NCBI GenBank assembly: GCA_009801085.1
Contig: VNWV01000001.1
Location: 8,060,001 to 8,124,000 of the forward strand
Length of the DNA stretch: 64,000 nt
From: Lasiodiplodia sp. COLG20
Taxonomy: Eukaryota; Ascomycota; Dothideomycetes; Botryosphaeriales; Botryosphaeriaceae
Direction: 5' to 3'
The notes beneath the pieces were generated by a model. That model saw only the letters and a program-made list of their open reading frames with translations. It did not search any database and was not told the origin of the DNA. Of this stretch, positions 32,767 to 44,200 are shown piece by piece (position 1 is the first letter of the stretch; the number at the start of each line of letters is the position of its first letter). Both the position numbers and the translations under genes were made by a program.

Positions 32767-34488
32767 TCACGAATCCCAAATAGGCCCATACGCCGGCACA
32801 CCCCTGGTCTCCATCCCAAACACCACCATATCCACAACCTTCTTATTTGAGATAATGCACACCGCCTCGGCTTTACTCTCGCGATATACCGTGTACGCAA
32901 GCTTGACAATGTCCGGCCTGCCGGTCTTATCCGTGTCGATGATGTGCGCGTTTGGATCCGCTTTCTTGACCATGTCGAGGACGGTGGGGCCGTAGGTGCT
33001 TAGGGGGTTCTTGGTGCTCCAGATGACGCGCACGTCGTGGCCGGGGGCGTCGACGAAGAAGCCGAGGCAGGGTCCGATGCCGCTGCCCGTGGCGATGAGC
33101 ACGACGGGGCTGAACAGCTTCGTCACGGCCACCATGCCCTGGTTGGGCCCGGAGCGCACATACAGCGACCGCGGCGGGTTCGAGATCATGCGCCGCGTCC
33201 AGTCGCCCGCCTTGGACACCACGACCGAGAAGCCCGGCTTGCCGCCCTCCGCCGGGATCGTGGCGAATGCGTGGTTCTCGCGAAGCGGCCGGTCCGCGAG
33301 CCGGATCGCTGAGCCGATCGCAGGCCTGCCGAAGTCGAAGTGGATGCGGATCGCGTGGGCGGAGAGAGAGTCGACCTGGACGGGGTGCTTGCGGAGGCGT
33401 GCCCAGGGGTAGATGACGAGGAGGGTTGCGGCCGTCAGGAACCAGAAGGCGGGTGAGGTGATGAGCGTGATGCCGGCGTCAGTGTTCATCATGCGGCTTC
33501 CGAGAATGGCGGAGGCGATGAGCTGAGCCCAGAAGAGCCCGAGGACGGTCCAGCCTGCGAAGCGGTGCACGCACTCGAAGTTGTTGTGGTACTTCTGGCG
33601 TATGTTCGGCAATGCCAGGACAATGATTGCTACGAGGAGTGAGAGTAGAATCGCTGACAGGACCACGAAGACCGGAGAAGGCTGCCGCCCGCTGGTATAC
33701 TCTCGAATGGCGACACCTGTGTATACGGCGTACCAAACCGCTGAGGCGCTGGAACAGCCGCTGTGAAAGCCACCGTAACTGTAGATCATGGCGCAGGAAC
33801 GGCGCAACCAGAGCGGCATCCAATGTGGTATTGCAATGGCGGTCGAGAAGAGTACGTTGATGACGTGCTCGTTGCGAACGGCAATAGCGACCATGACATT
33901 CACGGCGACGGCACTTGCAACTGAGTCGGAAGCAAATTTACCGGAAGCGTAGATGTTGTCGCCAAAATGGCCAAACGAGAAACCAACAACGCCCCATATC
34001 AGGTTGAGGAGGAAGACAACAGTGTAAATCTTGCGGTAAACGGAGAAGAACTGCCACCTGAAGGCGCGATAGAGACGATTTCCGCGCTGCGGAGGGAGCT
34101 CGAGCAACTGAGTAGGATCGTACTCTTTTGTTGCAGGGACCAGCGAAGAGGAACCAGAGGAATTTGGGTAATGGGGCTCTTTTTCGGGGTCTTTGTTGTC
34201 AGAAGAGGATCTATCCGCCTCTTCGTCCGAAGGTGCGTAGTCTTTCGGGTCATGCTCGACATCGGGGCGAATCTCGATGTTTGCTTGCGTCAACGACCGG
34301 GCTACGTCGAAGTCTGTTGGCGGCTGTTGTGTTGCGTCCCGAGAAGGCGGCACGTGAACACTGGCAGGTCTCTGAGGAAATTCATTGCCGACTGACGCAG
34401 TATTGTCTTCGAAGCTGTTAGTACTACCCTTGAGCTGACTCGCAAGGGAATGGACACACCAGAAATACTCTGCCTGGACATTTTCCAC
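32767..34488 (-). CDS. TmpA-like membrane flavoprotein (ferric-reductase-like oxidoreductase)
   Basis: This 573-aa intron-less protein has an N-terminal hydrophilic region of about 150 residues rich in Ser/Asp/Pro. Six or so hydrophobic helices follow (for example IYTVVFLLNLIWGVVGFSF, VFVVLSAILLSLLVAIIVLA and FWFLTAATLLVIYPWARL). The C-terminal half is ferredoxin-reductase-like, with a Gly-rich nucleotide-binding loop (VVLIATGSGIGPCLGFF) and a C-terminal GMETRGVPAYGPIWDS. This layout matches the TmpA family of fungal membrane flavoproteins, known from control of conidiation in Aspergillus. The family is related to the membrane domain of some NRPS-like enzymes. It is distinct from true FRE reductases: the paired haem-ligand His pattern is not obvious. 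The assignment rests on layout and motifs, not on a search. Confidence 0.7.
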   Translation of the reverse strand: MENVQAEYFWCVHSLASQLKGSTNSFEDNTASVGNEFPQRPASVHVPPSRDATQQPPTDFDVARSLTQANIEIRPDVEHDPKDYAPSDEEADRSSSDNKDPEKEPHYPNSSGSSSLVPATKEYDPTQLLELPPQRGNRLYRAFRWQFFSVYRKIYTVVFLLNLIWGVVGFSFGHFGDNIYASGKFASDSVASAVAVNVMVAIAVRNEHVINVLFSTAIAIPHWMPLWLRRSCAMIYSYGGFHSGCSSASAVWYAVYTGVAIREYTSGRQPSPVFVVLSAILLSLLVAIIVLALPNIRQKYHNNFECVHRFAGWTVLGLFWAQLIASAILGSRMMNTDAGITLITSPAFWFLTAATLLVIYPWARLRKHPVQVDSLSAHAIRIHFDFGRPAIGSAIRLADRPLRENHAFATIPAEGGKPGFSVVVSKAGDWTRRMISNPPRSLYVRSGPNQGMVAVTKLFSPVVLIATGSGIGPCLGFFVDAPGHDVRVIWSTKNPLSTYGPTVLDMVKKADPNAHIIDTDKTGRPDIVKLAYTVYRESKAEAVCIISNKKVVDMVVFGMETRGVPAYGPIWDS

Positions 34489-35423
34489 TCTGAATGGTTA
34501 CGACAAATAGTGGCTGAATTGACGCTAGGGTAAATCGGTGAAAACAAGAGAGACTGGGAGTGGTTGGTGTTCAAGGAGAGATCAAAGTGCTGTGCACAAT
34601 AGTACAAGAGGACTGAGCGTGGGGGGCCTTGAATGAACTTTGAAGTTCATGAGGGCGTGTAAAGGAGTGTTTTATAGGAGTCGGAGACGGGCAAAGTAGC
34701 ATAAACGGTTGATGCTAGTGGCTGGTGATAAGCGGGCGGAAGTGGAACATACAGCGGGCGGAAGTGCAACGCACAGCGGAGTACGAGGTAGTGAGAGGCG
34801 CTGTAGAGGCGCCACTTGTGGAAACAACGGGCTCGCGCCAAGAATAGGTACTGCAACGTGGGGGAGGAAAGAGCTAGGAAAGAGCTGAAGAGCGCGACTA
34901 TTCCCCATTTGGCATTCCGCGATCAGCACTCTTGCTTAATCAGGACGTTGATTAGCGGGCTGCAGCCGCCCAGATATTGAAAGTGGATCATGGTTATTTG
35001 GGCGTCCTGGAAAAGGGCAACTGTTTACAGCGCTGTCGTCCTTCCGTTTTCCGCATTCCTTAGCGTGCTCAGGCGAGCGAGTGCCAGGACAATGCATCTC
35101 TATGCGCGCCGTCTGGTAATCTACCCTTAGCTTTCCACGCTACCGGGATTCTGGAGCTGCGGACTTGCATGCCTGCGACAGCGTCAGTCCATGGACCTGG
35201 CCGCCCAGAACGCCGCAATCGGCCTTCGCAACGCTCCAAGCAGAAGCGACACCCCGATGTCTTCGCGTAATTCCTGGTCGATCGAGCCTCGGATGAACGG
35301 CATGACGTGTAGGATGAACATGCTCTGCTGGAGAGCTGATCTTCTTTGACAGAAGAGTAGGCCTGAAGAGGATAAGATTACAGACGACAAGTACGGTCCC
35401 TAAATCCGCCACACCTACCGAAC
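34489..35423. other. Promoter of the TmpA-like gene and adjoining spacer
   Basis: This region includes a 22-bp tandem duplication at 34731-34774. A minus-strand coding-like remnant lies at about 35184-35340 (FILHVMPFIRGSIDQELRED in an open frame). No complete gene is present. Confidence 0.4.
34731..34774. repeat. Two tandem 22-bp units in the TmpA-like gene promoter
   Basis: The units AGCGGGCGGAAGTGGAACAT(AC) and AGCGGGCGGAAGTGCAACGC(AC) are directly adjacent, about 245 bp upstream of the start codon. They could be a duplicated protein-binding site; that is inference. Confidence 0.6.
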
Positions 35424-35585
35424 TTTCGCAAAGTAACGCTCTATTCGCGAAGCAACGTGCTTCTTACGAAGTAACGTTCTTTTCACGAGGTGACCTCTTT
35501 TCCGTGAAGCAACGTCTTGTTCTGCTCGCCCGCGGAGGTGCTTCATTACGAAGAACTGCGTTTCTACGAAGTGGCTTGCCTGCCA
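35424..35585. repeat. Degenerate tandem repeat, period about 20 bp
   Basis: Successive units share the core (C/T)GAAG(T/C)AACGT: TTCGCAAAGTAACGCTCTA, TTCGCGAAGCAACGTGCTTC, TTACGAAGTAACGTTCTTTT, CACGAGGTGACCTCTTTT and CCGTGAAGCAACGTCTTGTT. Two further units lie after a 25-bp break. The units are diverged, and no coding function is apparent. Confidence 0.65.
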
Positions 35586-38500
35586 AGAAATAGTTTACTG
35601 CGGAGAAGGAACTTACCTATGTAACGACTTAGAGTGACGGTAAATGTCTAATGCTTGTAGCGGATTTAGACAGGTGGCGTGGACCCTGTCATCGGCAACG
35701 GTAACAAGAAGTGGATCCGCCGACTATCGGCATTGAGCTTTACAGAGCATCAATTTTTCAAGGTATACAAGCCTAATTTTAATCCCTCCCCACTCCACAA
35801 AACTTTTCACTGCTCGCCTAGATTCCAACCTCCAGCCTTCTCCTCCTCAGTGCTTCACGCAAGTTGCTGAAGTCCATCGCCCCTTCTTCCCCGCGGGACT
35901 TTGAATGAAGACATGCCATGGAGGCTCACAGGCATCGCGATAGCATAGCATCATGAGCATGTTATCTGGCGTTAGAGCCGGGGTGTTTCCATGGAATGCT
36001 CCCTGACAAGATAGAAAGAGTCGAACGGGTATACTGCAGTGAATCAAACATCAGACGGTTATCTACCTTGGCTGGATATCCCCATGGTTGATTTGCGCTG
36101 AACTACTGGACTTCCATGTTGATAGACGTAATGTAGGCCCACATTTGCTCGATAACGGTGGCATCCAGTAACTGGAGTTGTGAGGGCATCGGCGCAGATT
36201 CCGGAGCAGTTGTGGGACGAGGCGACCAAGAGCATCCACATCATCCAGGCCCAGACTCCAATCACCAACCGTCGCCGGCATCGCCGATGCAGTCTCCGAT
36301 GCTTCACATGCCATTTTAATGACTCTTGGTGTGCATGCAACGAGAGGAAAGCGAGGGAGGTGGGCTTTCGAGGTCGGATTTAGCGAGCACCTTTACGGCG
36401 CACCTTCCTTTCCTTCTCTCGCCACTGACCAACGCGGAAGAGGCCGGCCCCAGCTCGAGGATCAACACGGGAACGAAATCCCCTTGGTAGGGCTAGGAAA
36501 AGCGCATGCGGAGCCGCGCATCGAGCGGTCCGCCTGCGCAGTCCGACTGACCGTACTGGCAGCTTGTTTTTCTGTCACTGGAACAAATTTGTGTCAATGG
36601 TATCCACTGTTGCTGAAGCAATCCCTGGATGCCATGTCTTCCTCCTCTTCTATCAACTTTTCTTTCCAAACCGTAGTATTACTCTCGAGTCATTGCTAAG
36701 TAGATGAAGCTAGCGTCAAAACGAGGCTGATGGGGCATTTTACTAGGAGATGAGGGTTCCTTATTGGGGTTTGATCTTGTGTCCATACAAGTTGGCCGTT
36801 GTCGATACGTCGAGGTAGTAGTGAGACACCAGTCGCGCTAAGCGGCCGGAGAAATACCCCAGAAACGGCAAGATTCACTTCCCAGCCGCAGGGGTCAAAG
36901 CGACCCCTCAACACCGGTACCGGAATGCTCGTAATCGCTTGGCAAAGAGTAGCATATCTGGAATATGGCTGTGTAGCACTTCGTGTATTTCAAATAAGCT
37001 AGGTCAAGCAGCTCCATAACCGATTTGCTTTCTGTTTCTACTCCTGTCAGCTTTGTGAGTCCAACCTACTGCCGCACTGCTCGTAGCTTCTCATTGCAGA
37101 AGAAAAGGCCCTTCCCATCCCGCAGCCCGTGCGATGGAAAAGCGAAAACTGTCACCTGAGATCTGTACCACGATAGAACCGAACCTACGCCCGTGCTGTG
37201 CAGGGATATCAGTGACTATCCAGGGCTTGTAGCTGACGCTAAGATCGTAAAGGAACAACAAAGAAAGACGATCGCTTTTCCCGCGTCCAGGGAAAAGACT
37301 TGAGTGGCACATGCCATACCGGTGCGCATGCGTGCGTGCGTTTTGGTATGTGATACAGAAGGAAGTATTTCCGGCCAAGCCCCACTGGTATGAAATCATC
37401 AGCGTTTATTGTCATCATATCTAACCTGTCACCTATGCTTGGGCTTAGGCTTGTCAATGACAATGGGCAACGTTGTGTCCTTGCATACGCTACTGTGCTA
37501 CTCTATACGAACAGCACATCTTCTTTAACATCTTCTGTCGACGTGCTGCGGGGACAGCTCCAGAAGTGGAAACCGAACGGGCAGATATCGTGCAACATCC
37601 TGGTAGTTTTGTCAAATCCAGCCGCCATGAAAAGTAGACAGGGGTAATGAGGAAGAATTTGACATGTGGAGGAGTTTGAATAGGTGTGAAGGTATCGGAT
37701 GGCGCCGGGGGTCGTTTGATCTGCTTCTTTCTTTGCATGACTTGACGTAATGTGAAAAACCTTATCCTGATTTCTTTCCGTTGATCGCTTCTGGGATACA
37801 AGGGGATGCATAGATGCTGCAAGCTCGGCTGGCGGACTACGGGAGTAGTAGGATATTAGGAAAGTGATGAACGGCAGAGGTACGGACTGGTCCAGAATCC
37901 CGCAGGATAACAGATGCTCCACCGTGCTCTTTAAATCCGAAGCTTGGCCCTCGGAGATTCAGAAAAACTAATTGATTCCGGAACCGAGCATCTATTCGTT
38001 GCGCTGGAAATGATTTTTCTTTTTTAATATTTTCGTGGTTTCTTGATGTGGTTCCATGAACAACCACTTTACTTTGCTTGTATGGATATCATCGTGTTGA
38101 GCGGTCAGACTACCTTACCTTTCAGCAGTATGCGCTACTTGTCTACGAAATCGCTTGTGATTGCAGTGGATATCGGTCCAGAGGAAGGAGCGATTGATCT
38201 GATGGAGGGTGAGTGCACGCTTCCGTAGCGAGCAGCAAATGCAAATCAGTGACGTGGTAATCCTGTCATGAGCCGACGAAGATGTACGGGGCAGTTCCGG
38301 TTGTGTTGATAAGGCTGCTGTTTTTCGAGGCCTCAGCAGTCGTGACTATGCCGGTGTGGGGAGGAGTGTAAGGGTGCTGTCGTGCTAGCGAGGATTATTC
38401 ACGAGCCGTGGCGAGCGCCGGAATGGTCAAGCTGGTACTCACCTTCCACATCAGCTCAGGCATTATCTGAACCAACTCGTTCCGCACAGTTGATAGGCAG

Positions 38501-39407
38501 TGGGAACTTATCAAGTAGCGTGAGAACGAGCGAGGCGAAGGTGGCTGGAAATGTCGTAAACAGTACGGTTCGTACTGGTGAGGATAAAAAAAAAATCAAA
38601 TCCACGCTCCTCGAGTAAGCTGCATCGTTAAGGTTCTTGATGCTTATTGCTTGTCCATTCGGATGTTATCTGGCCAAAGGCGAGGTGGCACGGACGATAT
38701 TCAGTTTCGGGCTGGCGCGGCACGCGGCATGTTGACTTTCATGGCGCATGATATTATCGAGGCTGCTTGGTGGCGGGTGGCAGGGAAGTGGAGGCGGCAG
38801 ATCGCCAGTGGGCCGAAATACCCAGGGCGCTAGCCCGAGGCAGCAGGCGCATCGGATCGTCCCTTGCCCCTCGCGAGTCTTTTACCGTATAAGGTTGCGC
38901 GCACGTTCTTCGCTGGGTGATAAGTTACCCGTGGAATGCAGCCGCTGGGACATGGTGCCATCGTTGCGTGAGCTGGCGAGCGCGCCTTTCGCATAGCCGC
39001 TGTGACGATGTGTTCGCTATGCAGCAAAGGCAAGCTCGTCAGAAGACCCTGCATCGTCGCTTTCCTCGTCATAGGGAACGTCACGTCCTACGTGAGTCTT
39101 TGTTGTCGTGGATTTTTCGTCATCTCCTTCGGCCATGAGGACGCCAAGTCCTCCCTGGCTCAACGCTACCGACTCCGCACTTTCTGTTCTGCGGGCACTG
39201 TTCTGCTCCATATTCCTTGCCAATGGCCAAGATGTGCGACAGACTATCCGGTTGCGGTGCCTCATTGGTTATCGCTGAGAGCGGTCAGGGTGCGCCATGG
39301 GAGCCTCCAGAGGCTATTCGAGAAAAGCGCGTGTTGTTCTACTGAGAAATGCGGAAACCAGGGATGAATCCAGAACTTGATGGAGGCCGTTACTTGACTC
39401 TTTGTCG
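35586..39407. other. 3.8-kb gene-free stretch with a possible transposon relic
   Basis: There are only short ORFs on both strands. A fragment resembling a copia-type integrase is described separately. At 38584-38605 a short AAAAAATCAAATCCACGCT resembles an inner part of the MITE but lacks the ends. No complete gene is supported. Confidence 0.4.
36150..36285 (+). mobile_element. Possible relic of a Ty1/copia integrase
   Basis: A reading frame gives VRASAQIPEQLWDEATKSIH and IIQAQTPITNRR. This resembles the ARA..LPE.LWPEA....YLLNRTPT region that closes the integrase core of copia retroelements. A nearby frame upstream gives LDNGGIQ, reminiscent of the SDNG.E motif. Stops and frame changes interrupt it within 150 bp. 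No long terminal repeats were found. Confidence 0.3.
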
Positions 39408-40924
39408 ATGGGTGTAGCCTTTAATCACACGGCGTCACATCTAACACTGGGAACGAACTCTTCTCTGTCTCCATTCTCTATGCGTTTGTCAGCGGTAAAC
39501 TCTCTGGTGATGGAAGAGGAACCACAAATATGGCGTCATTACACTCACATCACCAGAAGCACCTCGCCGCTTCTCTATGCACACCTGGAGCAGAAATCGA
39601 CGAATGTCAAAGCTGAAGCACCGCTCCATATCGGATGGCAGGCGCTACTGCCGGCAGTCGTCTGTACCACCTTAGCGAGTGTTGCTGTCGTGTTAAGGTG
39701 GTATTCGAGAGTCTGTCTCACACAGACGGTAAAGCCTGAGGACTGGATGATACTTTTCGCAATAGTAAGTCAGGGCGGACATCTGTGATTTCCCTGCTGA
39801 CAGTATATTTAGATGCTGTCAATCGCAATGACTGCGGTAGTAGGTGGCGAGGTCCAAGTTGCGTCCAGGATGGCCGGGCACATGTGGGAAGAAGAAGCGG
39901 GAAATGTGTCGAAACTGGCACTGGTAAGCACGTTCCATTTCCACAAGAAAGACACGGTCTGACTTGGTCCACTTCCTAGCTGGTTTTGTGCAGTAATCTG
40001 CTATACCAAATCCTGATCAATGCAACCAAGTCGTCGTTTCTTCTTCAATACCTTCGACTCTTCCACCAGTCCTGGGCCCAAAGGCTGTGCAAAGCACTCC
40101 TCATCGTAGCCCTCGGAGCAGCGCTGTACGGATTCTTCGGTGGAATATTGATGTGCGATCCTGTCCGAAGATACTGGGACCCCCTTGTGCCCGGAAAATG
40201 CAGAGATGCTGAGACATACTGGCTTGTAACGTCATCCATCGGGATAATCATCGACTTCATCATCTGGCTACTCCCAATGCCGCTGCTCAGGAGATTGCGG
40301 TTGCCTCCAAGGCAAAAAATTGGTGTTTTGGCCGTGTTCGCCGTCGGCGGATTGTGAGAATACCTTGTCGGCAGGCTTTGGTGATAGTTTCGCTAACGCT
40401 TAAGACAGTGTCTGCATCGTCAGTGTTTTGCGTCTGTCGCTGGTGCAGAGATTAGCTCAGGAAGGCAAAGCTGAAGGCGGGTCTCAAGCTGCGTGTTAAT
40501 TCAAGAGGCATGCTGACGTAGACGTCTAGAGGGAGGCATCTCAGCGATCACGTGGTCAACCATCGAGGCCAACGTCGGCATTATTTGCGCGTCCGTCATG
40601 GCGTCGAAACCTTTGCTGGTCAAGATATTCCCTTGGCTCCTCGGCCCGGCGGGTCCATCGCGGGGGAACATGCGGTTGCCAACCATCTCAGAAAGCCCGG
40701 TCGGACCAACTGTCTGGCTGCAGAACTGGAACTGGGGCTCGAGGAACGATGTGATGTGTTCAGCATCTAGGCCGACAAGCTGGATTCCAGCGCCTGAAGA
40801 AGCACATGGGATTTTGGTGACGAAGAAGTCCGTAGTGGAAGCGGACTGGAGAAGAGACGATAGCGTCGCTTGCGGCCAATTAATGAAGCCATCCAGAGCC
40901 TATTCGCGGGAGAGCGAGGCCTGA
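39408..40924 (+). CDS. SAT4/rhodopsin-domain integral membrane protein
   Basis: Five exons are deduced: 39408-39764, 39813-39923, 39980-40353, 40409-40480 and 40522-40924, giving 439 codons (438 aa, typical for the family). Family marks in order: LRWYSRVCLTQTVKPEDWMILFA, a YQILINATKSSFLLQYLRLF helix, CDPVRRYWDPLVPGKC, IGIIIDFIIWLLPMPLLRRL, KIGVLAVFAVGGFVCIVSVLRL and finally ITWSTIEANVGIICASVMASK, with seven expected membrane helices. The last intron (41 bp, donor GTCTCA) is short and weak. If it is retained, translation stops at 40499 after about 310 aa and loses the seventh helix. The start could also be the ATG at 39510. Function is unknown; the PTH11-related members are sensor-like. Confidence 0.8.
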
Positions 40925-41223
40925 GCGGCGCGCGAGACAGTATAGTTAGTGCTAGTAAATGTAAAGTGTCGCTTGTGACGTGATTGTAGAGTTCATCGTG
41001 GGGTGTTGAGGGGTGGGATCGCTGGGTAGGGCGTGCGTCATGCGCTTGAGCCACGGCCCGTCGGACGCGCCTTCCATAGCATCCGCCCACGCGCCTGCCA
41101 CTTGCGCGCCGCTCCCTTGTACGATAACCGCTTCCTTGTGGAACGAGTTGCGACACACACTTTTTCGCCATGCAGCCTGCTTCCAGTCCACCGTCATAGC
41201 AGCACTTGCATCGACACCCCGCC
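40925..41223. promoter_or_regulatory. Promoter of the telomere-type protein gene
   Basis: This spacer of about 300 bp separates two genes on the same strand. CT-rich runs occur near the start codon. No specific site is recognised. Confidence 0.4.
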
Positions 41224-44200
41224 ATGGCGTCCGTCGCCTCCGAGCGCATTCCCATTGCGACGCTCCACCCTTCCTTGCCAGCTCCGGCCACCAAGTCCAT
41301 TACCGCCCTTGTAACCATCCTTTGGCCCTACTCTTCGTCCACCCGCACGTGCGCTCTGCTTCTTGCCGACCCTGATTTTCGCTTGCGCCGCCGCCGTGGC
41401 CAAGTCCGCGTCCAGTTCTCTGGAGATGCCGCCTACGCCGTTGCGACTTCGCAGCTCGGAATCGGAGATAAAGTCGTCCTGAAGCTCGGCGGTGTACAAT
41501 GGCTGCAATCCAGCGGCGAGGAGGAGGTCGTGCGCACCCCGGGAAAGAGTGTCGACTGGGAACTGGGGTTCAGAGATAGGCTGGCCATGCTCGTCACCCG
41601 CGACGGCAAGCAATTTGCAAATATCCACGTTGAGCGCAGCACACCCGAGCCAGAAGAAGTCGAGATTGAAGAGGAGGCTGTCTTAAATACTCCAAGCAAG
41701 ATTGTGGGCAGGTTCAGCGCCGAGGGTCTGCGCTTCAACACTTGGTCCTCGCCGGCTTTCTTGAGGCATAGCCGGCTCTCTGGCGGGTCGCTTTCGGATT
41801 ACGATCTCTTTGCCGATGAGGATGAGTCGAAAAGCCGGAAAAGGAGGAGAACGTCCTTCAAGAATATTGGTGTCTGGACTTATGCCGCTCGAACGCCCTC
41901 CCCCGAAAAGAGCGACGCCATGTCCGTGGACGAAGACGGTTTTGCCAGCCCCACCGAAAGAGTATCCGCTTCCAAATCTCATTTTCCTGCGCTTCCTCAG
42001 ACACCAACCTCGGCAACAAATACGCCTGCTGAGCCCGGAGTAGATGAAGAAGAACTGGTTCCTGAGTCTGCCCCTAATGAAGATGCGCTGCCCGTAGCTG
42101 AACACGCCGACGCTCGCTCAATGGGAAGGAAGCATCTGCGGGACAGCATGAAAGAGCAGGATGATGCCTTGTATGAGCAATATCTTGAAGAAACGCATGA
42201 TAATCAAGGAAAAGATGCAGAAATGAACATTTTCCCAGACGAGCCGGAAGATGAACCCGCTGCACAGTTCTCATTACAGGATGTTGAAGACATCCATGGA
42301 GATTCAGATGTTGAATCACTACCATCTGTTCTGACTGACACCGATGTAGCTGCTCCAAGTGCTGCGGCGTCAGTACGTATCGACGAGTCCGCGGGTGATA
42401 CCGAATTGGAGTCTGATGAGGACGGCATTGAGCATGTTGAGATGAGTCCTACCGAGATGGATTCGGAAGAACAAGAGTCGGAGCTCTCTGAAAATGAGAG
42501 CCAGGAGATGACGCCTAATGTCAGAGTTCAACCAGCGCCTATCCGCTTGTCCAGTACAGAAGAAGACATGAGCGAGGTCGAACCGGCTTCGCCAAGGACA
42601 CCCAGCCAACTACAGCCTGATCAACCCTCATATCCCGGTACTTTGAAACAATCCGCTGAGTCTGCCGAAGATGTAGATGAGCACTCTGAAACTCAGAGAA
42701 TGTCTCCAAGCGCTTCAGCTCAAGACATCAAGATGCCTTTTGGAAAAACGGAGGATAGGGCCACTTCGTATGGATTAACAAGAGCAAAGGAAGGCGAGCA
42801 AACAAACCTGCGTTCATCTGATGTAGAAAACCAACCAGCAAGTATACCAGAGGCAACCCCACTGTCAAATCTCGCTGCCGAATCCGCTGCCTCTACCATG
42901 CCTCCACCTGTTTTGCTCCCTCCCCAACTGGACCCAACGGACTCAAAATCTCCTGCAAGAACGCCACCCATTGGTCCTGTCAACGCGCCTTCTACTCCAC
43001 AGCTTCACCCGGTTGCTTCTACCGCGTTGCCATTGCCCTCGCCCTTTCCAAGCGCGACAGAAGCGACATCTTACATGGATGCACGTCCTACCTCGCTCAC
43101 CGAACAAACACCACGTGTCACTGAGACCGGCCCACAACAGCAAGAAGAGCACGTGATACGGCCAGCTACGGCAATGTCGGTTGCTCAGGCCTCTCAAGAG
43201 GCCTTTCCAGGCGCAGATAGCCAGCAAAAAGATCCTACCCCTGATCCAGTGGCCCAAATGTTAGCAAAAGCCCCGAATGTTCCGCAGGAAGACCCTCAAC
43301 TCAAAATCCGTGAAGAGGAGAGCCATCATTTTGGTCTAGATGGATCAGTATTATCCGCTGTGCGCGCATCCCGCAAGGCATCTCGTGAGAAGGCCGAGAT
43401 TGTGGATTTACAGGAAGAAACTCAAGCTCATGAATCCATTACTGGCGCTCATGCGGAGGCCGACCCAGTAGACCACTCAAGCCTGGAAATTGGGCTTGAA
43501 GCTGAGGAGGCAGCACCTGTGCGTGAGATCCCTGAACCTTTAGCTGCCCCCATCAAACCGCTACGAGATGAAGAACATCAAACACCGCAGCTGCAGGATA
43601 TCGCTCATCCCGCATTACACGAAGTATCGCGTATCCCGGGCCCACAGGACGTTATTACCGAAGAGCACGGATCTTCAACGCCGATGGCAGCTAAGCGCGC
43701 TCCTGGACAGGCATTGGGTACGGATCTCTTAGAGCGCAGAGACTTGCTAGAGAGTGATGATACGGTGATGCCCGTGTTTGAAGACGATGATTGGGACATG
43801 CCAGATGCAACAGCCGCTACCCCTCCCGACGTTGCATCTACTCCCAAGGCGAGTAACGAAGCAAGAGCGAGCGAGAACAGGCCTTCCAGCACACCACAAA
43901 TGAGGATATTTGACCCATCAACCTCACAAACAGGCAGACCTCCGGCTTCGTCAACGGTAGATATCGTTGATCTAGGAAGTGATAGCTCTGAAGAAGAGGA
44001 AGGGGAGCCATCCGCCGACGTTCCTGTAGATGAACCGTTAAAATCGCCATCCGTTCGTCAGGAGGAAACTGTTGGAACAACTCCTTTAACTAAAGAACCT
44101 CCAGTTACCCAGCCAGGGCCACAGGCAGATGAACCACCTCCCACACAGGAAAAAGCCAGAACTGCTCGCAATCCCCCTTCAACCCCACAGACACGTCGCA

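Noticed and set aside
32767..34488. True FRE-type ferric reductase
   Set aside because: The membrane region lacks the obvious spaced paired His ligands for two haems, and the layout fits TmpA-like flavoproteins better.
38584..38612. Possible fourth MITE fragment (AAAAAATCAAATCCACGCT)
   Set aside because: Only about 18 bp match, without terminal repeats or the inner hairpin; could be chance.
39017..39265. Minus-strand ORF with acidic Ser-rich C terminus upstream of the SAT4-type gene
   Set aside because: Short, no homologous feature, and no exon partner; not supported.
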